DNA of 64,000 nt, from assembly GCF_001632805.1 (NCBI RefSeq), contig NZ_CP007220.1:3348001-3412000 (forward strand). The letters run 5' to 3'. The stretch comes from Mycobacteroides chelonae CCUG 47445. GTDB taxonomy: Bacteria > Actinomycetota > Actinomycetes > Mycobacteriales > Mycobacteriaceae. A program made the translations under genes and the position numbers. The notes under the pieces are model-generated. The model was not told the origin of the DNA. It did not search any database and was given only the letters and a program-made list of their open reading frames with translations. Below are positions 55,965-64,000 of this stretch, one piece after another. Positions within the stretch are counted from its first letter, which is position 1; the number at the start of each line of letters is the position of its first letter.

Positions 55965-56033
55965 TTGAGCAATCAGGAACGGGCAGTTCAGCCCGAATCC
56001 AGCAAGGCCGAGCACATGAGCGCCGGGGGCTAG
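55965..56033 (+). CDS. Possible 22-residue leader ORF upstream of PPE
   Basis: A TTG codon follows GGAAAGG by seven bases and opens a frame reading [22 protein letters not shown] before TAG. The stop lies 5 bp before the PPE ATG, whose own ribosome site is poor, so translational coupling is plausible. The peptide resembles nothing I recognise. It could also be chance. Confidence 0.35.
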   Translation: MSNQERAVQPESSKAEHMSAGG

Positions 56034-56038
56034 CGGGG

Positions 56039-57571
56039 ATGTCGGCGCCCATATGGATGGCGTTTCCCCCGGAAGTACATTCGGCACTGCTCAGCGCAGG
56101 CCCGGGCCCAGGCCCGATGCTGGCTTCCGCAGCGCAGTGGCAAGCACTATCAACCGAGTACGCCACGGCAGCAACGGAGTTGACCCAGCTGCTGAGCGCG
56201 GCCGCGGCGGGGGCATGGCAGGGACCCAGCGCCGCCCAATATGTGGCCAGCCATACGCCCTACTTGGCCTGGCTGACTCAGCAGAGCGCAGCGAGCGCCT
56301 CCAACGCTGCGCTGCAGGAGGCAGGCGCCGCGGCCTACACCACGGCGTTGGCGGCCATGCCGACCTTGCCCGAACTGGCCATGAACCACACGATTCACGG
56401 CATCTTGGTGGGCACAAACTTCTTTGGGATCAACACGATCCCCCTCGCACTCAACGAGGCCGACTATCTCCGCATGTGGGTGCAGGCCGCCACCACCATG
56501 GGTGTCTACCAAGGGGTTTCGAGTGCCGCGGTGGCGTCGGCGCCTCCGGCGACTCCCTCTCCGCCCATCATGGAGCCCGCCGGCGCGATGTTGCGCATGG
56601 CTGACATGTCCGGGCTCGCAGCACAGGCCCAAGCCGCGGAAGCCGGTTCGGCACTGGACAGCAGCAACAGCGTTATCGATCAGCTGATGGATTTCTTCCG
56701 CGACCCGCTGGGCACGCTGATCCGAATCATCGGAGATTTCATCCGAAACCCGGGGGCGGCATTGGCCACCTGGCTGCCGTTCCTGCTGATGCTCGGTGTG
56801 ATGGCGTACCTGGTTTTTGCGCAGGTGTTTTGGTTGTTCTGGGCTGCGTTGCTCTCCGCACCACTGTGGCTGCCGCTACTGATCTTGGCGGCCTGGCAGT
56901 ATCTGCAGCCCCCCGCCGTCGAAGCACCGGCCGATGAAGTTCAGCCTGAGCTCCGCAATACCGCCCCCGTACAGCGCGAACACATAGAGTCCCTTCCTGC
57001 GATCGCGTTGGCGCCCACAGGTGTTCCGGTCCCCACTGGGACGGCACCTGCACCATCGGCCCCGGCGCCAGCTCCGGCGCCCACCACCGCAACGGCGGCG
57101 TTTACGCCATACCTCGTCGCCGTGAATCCCGAAGAACCGCCCGCCATTCGTTTCGGACCAACCCTCAATGAGGGCAGCAAGGCCCAGGCCCCGGCCTCCG
57201 GAGTCTCTGCGGCAGCCGCCGCGGCAGCATCTGCCCGGTCGCGAGCTCGGCGCAAACGTGGTGCGCGAGTGAAAGACCCAGCACCGCAGTACATGGACAT
57301 GAACGTCACGGTTGATGCCGACTACGGTGAGCCGCCCAGATCCCCGCAAAGCCAAAGCACCGCGTCAACCCGCGGCACTGGACAACTCGGGTTGGCCGGC
57401 ACCATCCCAAAGACCACCACCGCACCCACCGCGGCCGGGCTCGTCGCGCGCGAGAACGTCGGCAACGACACCGGTGCGATGGATGGCACCAGGACCACGC
57501 CGATGCTCCCGACCACATGGAGCACAGATCCCGATGAAACCCCCTCTCCGCCAACACCGGATGAGCACTGA
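56039..57571 (+). CDS. PPE4-like PPE protein (PPE-PPW subfamily)
   Basis: The 510-residue protein has a canonical PPE domain (Pro10-Pro11-Glu12; AWQGPSA near residue 62) very similar to the ESX-3-linked PPE4, with shared [19 protein letters not shown] and [11 protein letters not shown] strongly hydrophobic stretch (about 240-290, [15 protein letters not shown] and [19 protein letters not shown]) could insert in the outer membrane. The C-terminus contains [10 protein letters not shown] and PMLPTTW, the PPE-PPW end. In M. tuberculosis PPE4 with PE5 and ESX-3 is needed for siderophore-mediated iron use. Here no PE or esx gene accompanies it; it must pair with one elsewhere. Context and the iron box suggest uptake of the cluster's product. 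Confidence 0.9.
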   Translation: MSAPIWMAFPPEVHSALLSAGPGPGPMLASAAQWQALSTEYATAATELTQLLSAAAAGAWQGPSAAQYVASHTPYLAWLTQQSAASASNAALQEAGAAAYTTALAAMPTLPELAMNHTIHGILVGTNFFGINTIPLALNEADYLRMWVQAATTMGVYQGVSSAAVASAPPATPSPPIMEPAGAMLRMADMSGLAAQAQAAEAGSALDSSNSVIDQLMDFFRDPLGTLIRIIGDFIRNPGAALATWLPFLLMLGVMAYLVFAQVFWLFWAALLSAPLWLPLLILAAWQYLQPPAVEAPADEVQPELRNTAPVQREHIESLPAIALAPTGVPVPTGTAPAPSAPAPAPAPTTATAAFTPYLVAVNPEEPPAIRFGPTLNEGSKAQAPASGVSAAAAAAASARSRARRKRGARVKDPAPQYMDMNVTVDADYGEPPRSPQSQSTASTRGTGQLGLAGTIPKTTTAPTAAGLVARENVGNDTGAMDGTRTTPMLPTTWSTDPDETPSPPTPDEH

Positions 57572-57610
57572 CAGGGCTCAACCCATCTTCAGGGCGATTG
57601 TCACGTCCAC

Positions 57611-58051
57611 TCAGCGGCGTGATTTGAGGAGTTTCATGGTCAACCGCGAGTCAACGCGGGCGATCGCCGGGTCGCCCATGAGCTTGATGCTCAACCACTG
57701 CTCATAGGCCGCGAGGTCGGCGGTCTGCACCCGGATGAAGTAGTCGGGAATACCGAACATGCGCCTGAGTTCGGCGACTTCGTCCATCGCGACCAGGCGC
57801 TCCTCGAAGGACGCCACAGTGGCGAGGTCTTTGGCCACGAGATCGGCGTAGATGATCACCTCGAAGTCGCGCCCCAGTGCCGCCGGATTCACCAACGCGG
57901 TGTAGCCGGTGATGACGCCCTCAGCCTCCAAGCGGCGGACGCGTCGCAAGCACGGTGCCGGGGTGAGGCCGACCCGGTCAGCCAACTCCTGATTCGTCAG
58001 GCGACCGCTAACCTGCAGCTCATTGATTATTGCGCGATCAAGCCTGTCCAT
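57611..58051 (-). CDS. Lrp/AsnC family transcriptional regulator
   Basis: The 146-residue regulator has an N-terminal helix-turn-helix (LDRAIINELQVSGRLTNQELADRVGLTPAPCLRRVRRLEAEGVI) and a C-terminal RAM ligand-binding domain (ALGRDFEVIIYADL, PDYFIRVQTADLAAYEQWL). ATG at 58051 gives the standard start; the frame runs 45 bp further upstream. It is divergent from azlC-azlD. In Bacillus subtilis AzlB, also of the Lrp family, controls azlCD, so the same logic probably applies, with a branched-chain or other amino acid as effector. Confidence 0.9.
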   Translation of the reverse strand: MDRLDRAIINELQVSGRLTNQELADRVGLTPAPCLRRVRRLEAEGVITGYTALVNPAALGRDFEVIIYADLVAKDLATVASFEERLVAMDEVAELRRMFGIPDYFIRVQTADLAAYEQWLSIKLMGDPAIARVDSRLTMKLLKSRR

Positions 58052-58057
58052 GCATCT

Positions 58058-58090
58058 ATATTGCCGTAATAGCCTCCCTATGAGCAATAT
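58058..58090. promoter_or_regulatory. Inverted repeat ATATTGC-N19-GCAATAT in the Lrp/azlCD gap
   Basis: The arms are 58058-58064 and 58084-58090, centred between the divergent regulator and azlC. Spacing of two to three helical turns with AT-rich arms is compatible with an Lrp-type operator. Confidence 0.45.
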
Positions 58091-58130
58091 GCACAATCAT
58101 CATGCTCGCATACCACTCTATGATTGCTGC

Positions 58131-58859
58131 ATGAATCAGGAGGTGCTGCCGCCACAGCCTCGACACCGGGATGAGCTGGTCAAAGCAGTCAGCCATGCTG
58201 GCGTTGTCTGGGCAGGGTTGTTTGCCCTCGGTATCGGATTAGGCGTCGTGGTCACCTCTCATGGGCTCCCCTGGTGGCTGGCACCGATCATCTCCGGAGT
58301 CCTGTTCGCAGGCTCGGTCGAGTTCATCCTGATCGGCATGCTGTCCGCGGGCGCATCAGTGCCGGCCATAGCGCTGACGACATTCCTCGTCAATTCCCGC
58401 CATCTCTTCTACGGGATGTCATTCCCCCTTGACCGAGTCGCCAGCCGACTGGGCAAGTCGTACAGCATGTTCGCGCTATGTGACGAGGCCTACGCATTGA
58501 TCACCGCGCTGGACCACCGGGCGTTGAGCTCGCGCCGGATTCTGTGGACCCAATGCGGTCTGCACCTTTCATGGGTTGCGGGGGCGACCACCGGCGGTCT
58601 CGCCGGAGCCTCCTTCCTCAGCGGACTGAAGGGGCTGGATTTCGTGCTCATCGCCATGTTCTTGGTGCTCGTTCTTGACACCTACCGTTTGCGGCCAGAT
58701 ATCCCGGGTATCGCGCTCGCGGTGGTGGCGGCACTCGCGGCACTGGCGATCGCCCCTGGCGCGATGATTCTCGTGGCCATGTGCTGCTACACCGCCACTC
58801 TTGTCGTCCGGCACTACCTCACCCACTCCGGCGCGGAAGAGCGGGCAGGCCATGCCTGA
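58131..58859 (+). CDS. azlC: AzlC family branched-chain amino acid exporter subunit
   Basis: The 242-residue membrane protein matches AzlC, the large subunit of AzlCD exporters. About seven to eight hydrophobic segments are seen, with GLPWWLAPIISGVLFAGSVEFIL, the family motif NSRHLFYGMSFP and FALCDEAYALIT. ATG at 58131 is chosen; there is no good ribosome site upstream, so the message may be leaderless. It overlaps azlD by 8 nt. Confidence 0.9.
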   Translation: MNQEVLPPQPRHRDELVKAVSHAGVVWAGLFALGIGLGVVVTSHGLPWWLAPIISGVLFAGSVEFILIGMLSAGASVPAIALTTFLVNSRHLFYGMSFPLDRVASRLGKSYSMFALCDEAYALITALDHRALSSRRILWTQCGLHLSWVAGATTGGLAGASFLSGLKGLDFVLIAMFLVLVLDTYRLRPDIPGIALAVVAALAALAIAPGAMILVAMCCYTATLVVRHYLTHSGAEERAGHA

Positions 58860-59202
58860 ACCCGCTTACATCGCAGTGGCTTTGGTCTCCGCCGTGGTGA
58901 TCACCTTCGCCTTGCGGGCTCTACCCTTCGCCGCGCGAAACGCCATCAAGAACAGCGAGCTGGCTGCCGACCTGGGACGCTGGATTCCACTGGGCGCCAC
59001 CGCCATTCTTGCCGTATATTGCCTTTCGACGATCAACCTGACGGGACCGTCACACGGCGCCGGGCCCATCGTCGGCGTGGTGACGACAGTGGGCATGCAT
59101 CTCTGGCGACGCAACGCGGTGCTCAGCATCGTGGTCGGCACCCTCGCCTGTCTGGTCATCACCAACGTGGGCGAGACACACCTCGGGCTCATCGCCGGGT
59201 AA
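58852..59202 (+). CDS. azlD: AzlD family small exporter subunit
   Basis: The 116-residue protein has four hydrophobic segments, with the early FALRALPFA motif and PLGATAILAVYCL typical of AzlD. It is the obligate small partner of AzlC. The ATG at 58852 lies inside the last codons of azlC, so the two are coupled. The last part (NAVLSIVVGTLACLVITN) matches the family C-terminus. Confidence 0.88.
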   Translation: MPEPAYIAVALVSAVVITFALRALPFAARNAIKNSELAADLGRWIPLGATAILAVYCLSTINLTGPSHGAGPIVGVVTTVGMHLWRRNAVLSIVVGTLACLVITNVGETHLGLIAG

Positions 59203-59302
59203 ATCCACCTGATGCACCCTGGACGCCTCAAGTGCTCATTGGATCAACAGTGTTCGGCTACGGTCAAGGTATCGCCGCCAAACACTCTGGGAATCAGAGG
59301 AT

Positions 59303-59950
59303 CTAAGACTCAGGGAGCGGATGTAGCTGTGTCGGCGCCGCCAGTCCGTGAGAGAAGAAGCGCACCACATCATCGATGAGGTATTGGTTGCGCTCCCCTT
59401 TCACCAGACCATATTTATCGGCGAGATAGTCCCTGTTCATAGCGTGCATGAGGGACATGCCGAGCATCGTTTCTACGCGGAAAGCTAGGACCTCTGTAGG
59501 TACTTCAGGCAGCAATGGCGATAACGCCGCGACCAGCCGGCCTATCCCCTCTTGGACGATGTCCTCCCGGGTTTGTTCAAACCGCACATCGCCCTCGAGT
59601 ACCGGTTTGACCCCTATTTCCATGAACAAAGCAATCTGCTGCGCGTCGGCAGACACATGCGGCGAAAGAAACGCGACAACAAGATCTTCGACCGTATGGC
59701 CCGGCGTCCGTATCACCTCGTCGAGGCGGCGACTCCGCTCCGCAAGGGCAGGTTCCATGATCCTCAGCATGAGAGCTCGTAAGAGCGCATCCTTGCTTCC
59801 GAACGTGTAGTTGACGGCATTGACGTTCATACCGGCCAGTCCAGTCACCCGACGCACAGATAGCGCCGCCAGACCGTCTTCGAGCAGCACCTGTTCGGTC
59901 GCCTCCAGCAGCCTCGTACGCGCATCCGCCTGGTTCACCAAGTTATTCAA
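59303..59950 (-). CDS. TetR family transcriptional regulator
   Basis: The 215-residue regulator has a TetR helix-turn-helix at the N-terminus (RTRLLEATEQVLLEDGLAALSVRRVTGLAGMNVNAVNYTFGSKDALLRAL) and an all-helical C-terminal ligand domain. It lies 36 bp downstream of the FAD oxidoreductase on the same strand, so it is probably cotranscribed and may regulate that enzyme. The recognition helix sequence (VNAVNYTFGSK) is the variant seen in regulators with C-terminal domains like PF17939, but the ligand is unknown. Confidence 0.88.
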   Translation of the reverse strand: MNNLVNQADARTRLLEATEQVLLEDGLAALSVRRVTGLAGMNVNAVNYTFGSKDALLRALMLRIMEPALAERSRRLDEVIRTPGHTVEDLVVAFLSPHVSADAQQIALFMEIGVKPVLEGDVRFEQTREDIVQEGIGRLVAALSPLLPEVPTEVLAFRVETMLGMSLMHAMNRDYLADKYGLVKGERNQYLIDDVVRFFSHGLAAPTQLHPLPES

Positions 59951-59986
59951 ACATCGCGCGGGGCGTTAGCGGCCAAGCTGCCACGC

Positions 59987-61378
59987 CTAACTTGCTTCGG
60001 ATACCGAACGTAGCGACTCGATACTCTTCGGGTTACTCAGCCCGGACGACAGCACTGGCAGCTGCCGGTATCGGCGTGCTCCGATCCGATGCCCCGGGTA
60101 AGCAACGGCAATCCTCCCGATTTGACGTGCTTGCCATATTGCCGCTTTGGCCGTCGGAGTCAACTGGCCTGGCTTCGTGGCCACCGCTGCGGCAATGTAC
60201 GCGACCATCCGCGAAACGTCCCTTAACCGGAGAGAACTGTGCGGCTTGACGGTACGCGGCAGGATCGCCTGCAGCATCCGCTCCAAAGCCACATCGCTCT
60301 TGCCCAGAGTCCGGAAGGCCGCATCCGTGACGGCCGCAGGATTAGTCAGCTCACCTAGAGTTGATGCGGCCCAATACATTTCCACTGCATCCAGGTCGCG
60401 CCATCGCCACCAGTCCAACAATTCTTTGTCGATGGTGTCGCCGCCCAGTCCTGCCACGATGCGAGCCGCCAAGGACTCGCTCTGGCGGAACGCATCGGCC
60501 ATTCCCTGTCCAGGCGCCGGGTCTTTGAAATGGCCGGCATCGCCCACCAGCACCCAGCCGGGGCCTGCAGCCGTTCGGAAGTAGCCGTGCCAGCGCCGCA
60601 GGATGCGCAACGGCCCCCGGCGCGTCGCTCCCGCGACCGCCTCGGCCATCTCGGGCCAACGTGCCAGCGCGGCATCGAAGTTCGCGTAACGGTCCGCCAG
60701 AAAGGCATCGGCCTTGGCCATCGGTGTACCCATCATGGCGATGTAGATGCCGTTATCCAACGGAAGCGCGATACCGTTCCCCTCCCCGACCCGACCCATC
60801 ACCAGGTCATACGGAGGGGTCGCACCCTCGTAGAAGGACCACGTCGGCATGTACGAGCCAGGGGTGGTCAGATACTCCCGCGCTCCAACACGTTCGGCGA
60901 TTCGCGAATGCTGTCCGTCTGCGCCGACTACGAGTTCGGCGTGGATGGGTCCACTCTGTGTTTCCAGTCCGACGACGCGCCCTTTGTCGGTCAAGACACC
61001 GTCAACGCGACAGCCGGTACGGATCTCAGCGCCCGCACGGGCGACGTGCTCCAGGAGAATCGGGTCGAAGGTCTCGCGCCGAATACCAAGCATTACTCCG
61101 ATGACACCGGGGTCGGGTCGGGTGGTGACGCTCACGTCGTTACTACGCAACCGCATGGTCCGCAGTGGCGTCGCCCCTGCATCCACGACGTCGTCGAGCA
61201 CACCCAAACGCTCCAAAACTGCTGTGCCACTAGGCGTGAAAAGGTGCGTCGAAGCCTTGTCCGTGGGGAATCGAGCCTTATCGAGCAAGCACACCGAGAG
61301 CCCCTGCCGCGCCAGCTGAATGGCGAGCGAGGCGCCAGCGCATCGTGCGCCAACGATCGCCACGTCGAACGTGTCCAT
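59987..61378 (-). CDS. FAD-dependent oxidoreductase/monooxygenase (PHBH fold)
   Basis: The 463-residue flavoprotein has FDVAIVGARCAGASLAIQL (FAD-binding dinucleotide motif with Arg-Cys inserted), VVGADGQHSRIAERVG (the DG motif) and VLVGDAGHFKDPAPGQGMADAF (the GD motif), which place it with para-hydroxybenzoate-hydroxylase/geranylgeranyl-reductase-like proteins. ATG at 61378 is chosen because GGAGGG lies six bases upstream; TTG at 61384 is the alternative. A TetR regulator follows on the same strand. Hydroxylation or reduction of an aromatic or isoprenoid substrate is possible; nothing here decides. Confidence 0.85.
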   Translation of the reverse strand: MDTFDVAIVGARCAGASLAIQLARQGLSVCLLDKARFPTDKASTHLFTPSGTAVLERLGVLDDVVDAGATPLRTMRLRSNDVSVTTRPDPGVIGVMLGIRRETFDPILLEHVARAGAEIRTGCRVDGVLTDKGRVVGLETQSGPIHAELVVGADGQHSRIAERVGAREYLTTPGSYMPTWSFYEGATPPYDLVMGRVGEGNGIALPLDNGIYIAMMGTPMAKADAFLADRYANFDAALARWPEMAEAVAGATRRGPLRILRRWHGYFRTAAGPGWVLVGDAGHFKDPAPGQGMADAFRQSESLAARIVAGLGGDTIDKELLDWWRWRDLDAVEMYWAASTLGELTNPAAVTDAAFRTLGKSDVALERMLQAILPRTVKPHSSLRLRDVSRMVAYIAAAVATKPGQLTPTAKAAIWQARQIGRIAVAYPGHRIGARRYRQLPVLSSGLSNPKSIESLRSVSEAS

Positions 61379-61462
61379 CGACAACCCTCCACCGACTAGA
61401 CCGAATGGTGTAGTGGGCTACGTTAACGAAACTGGGTCAAATGTCAATATGGGCGCTCGCCC

Positions 61463-62500
<1,038 letters not shown>

Positions 62501-62579
62501 CTAACACGTCGGACTCCTCCCGGGAATGGGCATGGAGGCCGTGACGTTTGCCACACCGCACGGCCCGAGGCCCTTGCCG

Positions 62580-63056
62580 TCACACCCGGGTATAGGCCGG
62601 CCCCTCCGGCAGCAGGTGCTTGTCGACGAGCTTGTGCCAGCGCCGCTGTCGATAGCGGAAGATGGCCGTCGCTCCCCTGGCTGCCAGCCCGGTGAGCGGC
62701 CCGGCATCGATGTCTATGGAATCGCTGTACCGGCAGCGACCGTCCCCGAGGGGTTGCACATGAAGGGTGTGGTTCCAGGTGCGCAGAATGCCGCCACGCT
62801 CGTTGGTGCGCACGGTACGGGTCTTCTCGTCGACCTCGATCACGTGAATGGTGTGTCGGTACAACGGAATCAGATGCAACCCCCACAGCCATGCAGTGCC
62901 GATCTCGCCCACCCGCATGGGGTCGGTGCGCCCCGTCAGCGCGGGAATGCCGAACAATCCACGGCACAGATACAGGAAGGTGCCGGCATATCGCATGGCA
63001 CTCCACACCCGGTCGGCATCGGTGGGAAGTTCAGTTTCCAGATAGACCGTCCTCAT
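62580..63056 (-). CDS. SRPBCC/START-fold (polyketide cyclase-like) protein
   Basis: The 158-residue protein has the SRPBCC helix-grip pattern: an N-terminal strand (TVYLETELPTDADRVWSAMRY), a central set of strands around PLYRHTIHVIEVDEKTRTVRTNERGG and a long C-terminal helix (AIFRYRQRRWHKLVDKHLL). Such proteins bind hydrophobic ligands or cyclise polyketides. ATG at 63056 is chosen because GGAAGGA lies eight bases before it; ATG at 63071 is in frame. It is divergent from a TetR regulator across a perfect palindrome, indicating ligand-responsive control. Confidence 0.75.
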   Translation of the reverse strand: MRTVYLETELPTDADRVWSAMRYAGTFLYLCRGLFGIPALTGRTDPMRVGEIGTAWLWGLHLIPLYRHTIHVIEVDEKTRTVRTNERGGILRTWNHTLHVQPLGDGRCRYSDSIDIDAGPLTGLAARGATAIFRYRQRRWHKLVDKHLLPEGPAYTRV

Positions 63057-63093
63057 CTCATTTCCTTCCATATATGCTGGTCAATGACTATTA

Positions 63094-63107
63094 TGAGTAA
63101 TTACTCA
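63094..63107. promoter_or_regulatory. Perfect palindrome TGAGTAATTACTCA, TetR operator candidate
   Basis: This 14-bp perfect palindrome sits midway between the divergent START-fold gene and tetR gene. It extends imperfectly to ATGAGTAATTACTCACAT (63093-63110). It is well placed for autoregulation and control of the START-fold gene. Confidence 0.65.
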
Positions 63108-63145
63108 CATAAGCGGTACTCGCTTTTGGGGAAGGTGCCAGCACC

Positions 63146-63757
63146 ATGCTCAACACCCGGCTACAGCCACGCAAGCAGCCACGACAGGACCGCGCAGGGG
63201 CCACCCGGCGGCGCATCCTCGACGCGGCTGCTCACGTTTTCGCCGACTTCGGTTACGCCGCCGGGACCACCAATCGCATCGCCGAGCGGGCCGATATCTC
63301 GATCGGCTCGCTGTATCAGTACTTCCCCAACAAGGACTCCATCCTCGTCGAGCTGATGACCGCGCACACCGAGGAAGGGTTCGCCCTCATCCAGCGGCAT
63401 CTGTCTGCGGGACTGCCCAATTCGATCGAAGACACCCTGCGAGTCTTTGTCAGGGCAGCCATCGACAACCATCGCGACAACCCACGGTTGCACCGGGTGC
63501 TCTTCGAAGAGGCGCCGCGCCCACCCGAGTTCCTGGCCTTGTTGCATCGGTCGGAAGATGCCGTCGTCGCTGCGGCCGAGACGCTCCTGGCAACACACCC
63601 CGAGGTCCGGATAGCCGAAACAGCCATGGCGGCAAGGATGGTGGTGGCGACCATCGAGTCACTGGTACACCGTCTGGTGGCCGGTCCACGACCGGTCGAT
63701 ACGCAACTGTTCGAGGACGAGCTGGTCAACATGTTGACGCGGTACCTGACACACTGA
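63146..63757 (+). CDS. TetR family transcriptional regulator
   Basis: The 203-residue regulator has an N-terminal basic arm (RLQPRKQPRQDRAGATRRRIL) and a textbook TetR helix-turn-helix (AAHVFADFGYAAGTTNRIAERADISIGSLYQYFPNKDSIL). The C-terminal domain is of the PF17918/TetR_C_33-like type with EEAPRPPEFLAL. It is divergent from the START-fold gene, and the palindrome at 63094-63107 lies 38 bp before its ATG, supporting autoregulation. Confidence 0.92.
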   Translation: MLNTRLQPRKQPRQDRAGATRRRILDAAAHVFADFGYAAGTTNRIAERADISIGSLYQYFPNKDSILVELMTAHTEEGFALIQRHLSAGLPNSIEDTLRVFVRAAIDNHRDNPRLHRVLFEEAPRPPEFLALLHRSEDAVVAAAETLLATHPEVRIAETAMAARMVVATIESLVHRLVAGPRPVDTQLFEDELVNMLTRYLTH

Positions 63758-63760
63758 GGG

Positions 63761-64000
63761 TCAGTGCAAATGATCGGCGATCTGCCCCTGCTCGCCAAAC
63801 AACAGGGCATTCCACTTCGCGATGAGTTCGGTGTTGTCTACCTCATCGGGGTGAAAATCCTTGCGACTGTAGGACATCAATCGCCGGAACACCTCACGTG
63901 AGAAGAACGGCGAACGGAACATCCGGCTAACACTCGGAAAGAAGATCCTGGGGTTGTAGAAGTCCCGATCCCGAAACAGCGAGATGAACGACGCACATGC
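63761..64000 (-). CDS. Predicted metal-dependent hydrolase, partial (C-terminal 79 residues)
   Basis: The last 240 bp on the minus strand read into the window edge without a start and end in TGA at 63761. The visible peptide (FYNPRIFFPSVSRMFRSPFF, then SYSRKDFHPDEVDNTELI) resembles the C-terminus of the family annotated as predicted metal-dependent hydrolases (PF10118), common in mycobacteria. The metal-binding part would lie outside the window. It converges on the tetR gene with a 3-bp gap. The match is from memory, so the family is probable rather than certain. Confidence 0.6.
   Translation of the reverse strand, partial: ACASFISLFRDRDFYNPRIFFPSVSRMFRSPFFSREVFRRLMSYSRKDFHPDEVDNTELIAKWNALLFGEQGQIADHLH

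Overview
This 64 kb window is high-GC actinobacterial DNA, most probably a rapidly growing mycobacterium of the Mycobacteroides abscessus/chelonae type. The evidence is the conserved mycobacterial gene order (ligA, an Rv3015c-type MetE-like gene, mnmA, iscS, Rv3026c/Rv3027c homologues, etfA, etfB, and Rv3030/Rv3031/Rv3032 homologues), together with a DesA1-type desaturase, an antigen-85-type mycolyltransferase, an IrtAB siderophore importer, a PPE protein and IdeR-like iron boxes. The species is inferred, not proven.

Layout. Positions 1-20 kb are mostly housekeeping: a GT39 membrane glycosyltransferase, ligA, an MmcQ/YjbR protein, three tandem secreted chymotrypsin-fold proteases, a dienoyl-CoA-isomerase-like crotonase, bluB overlapping a MetE-like gene, an NCS2 purine permease, desA1 with an operator-like palindrome, an SGNH hydrolase, a small IclR-controlled cassette, mnmA-iscS, and a PlsC/OlsB-like acyltransferase pair. 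Positions 20-31 kb carry an NmrA-type reductase, etfBA, the methylglucose-lipopolysaccharide genes (methyltransferase, GH57 branching enzyme, GT4 transferase) and, 11 bp downstream, a complete carboxylic acid reductase.

Positions 31-57.6 kb are the accessory core: a putative iron-regulated hybrid NRPS-PKS locus. Reading leftward from 51185 it encodes a C-A-PCP NRPS, a TE-KS-AT-ACP protein, a KS-AT-(KR structural remnant)-cMT-ACP PKS, a C-(decayed A)-acyl-ligase-KR-PCP protein, an LCM-type methyltransferase and an FxbA-like formyltransferase. Divergently, from two IdeR-like boxes, run irtA (siderophore-interacting FAD domain fused to an ABC half-exporter) and irtB. A third IdeR-like box precedes a 22-codon ORF and an ESX-3 PPE4-like PPE gene. 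No salicylate-loading, MbtH-like or lysine/ornithine N-hydroxylase gene is present, so this is not a standard mycobactin or complete exochelin locus. It most plausibly makes and imports an unusual polyketide-peptide metallophore, with the PPE protein serving its passage across the outer membrane.

Positions 57.6-64 kb hold an Lrp/AzlC/AzlD amino-acid export cassette, a TetR regulator with an FAD oxidoreductase, an Ag85-like mycolyltransferase with a palindrome upstream, a START-fold protein divergent from a TetR regulator across a perfect 14-bp palindrome, and a truncated predicted metal-dependent hydrolase. I saw no rRNA or tRNA genes, CRISPR arrays or transposases.
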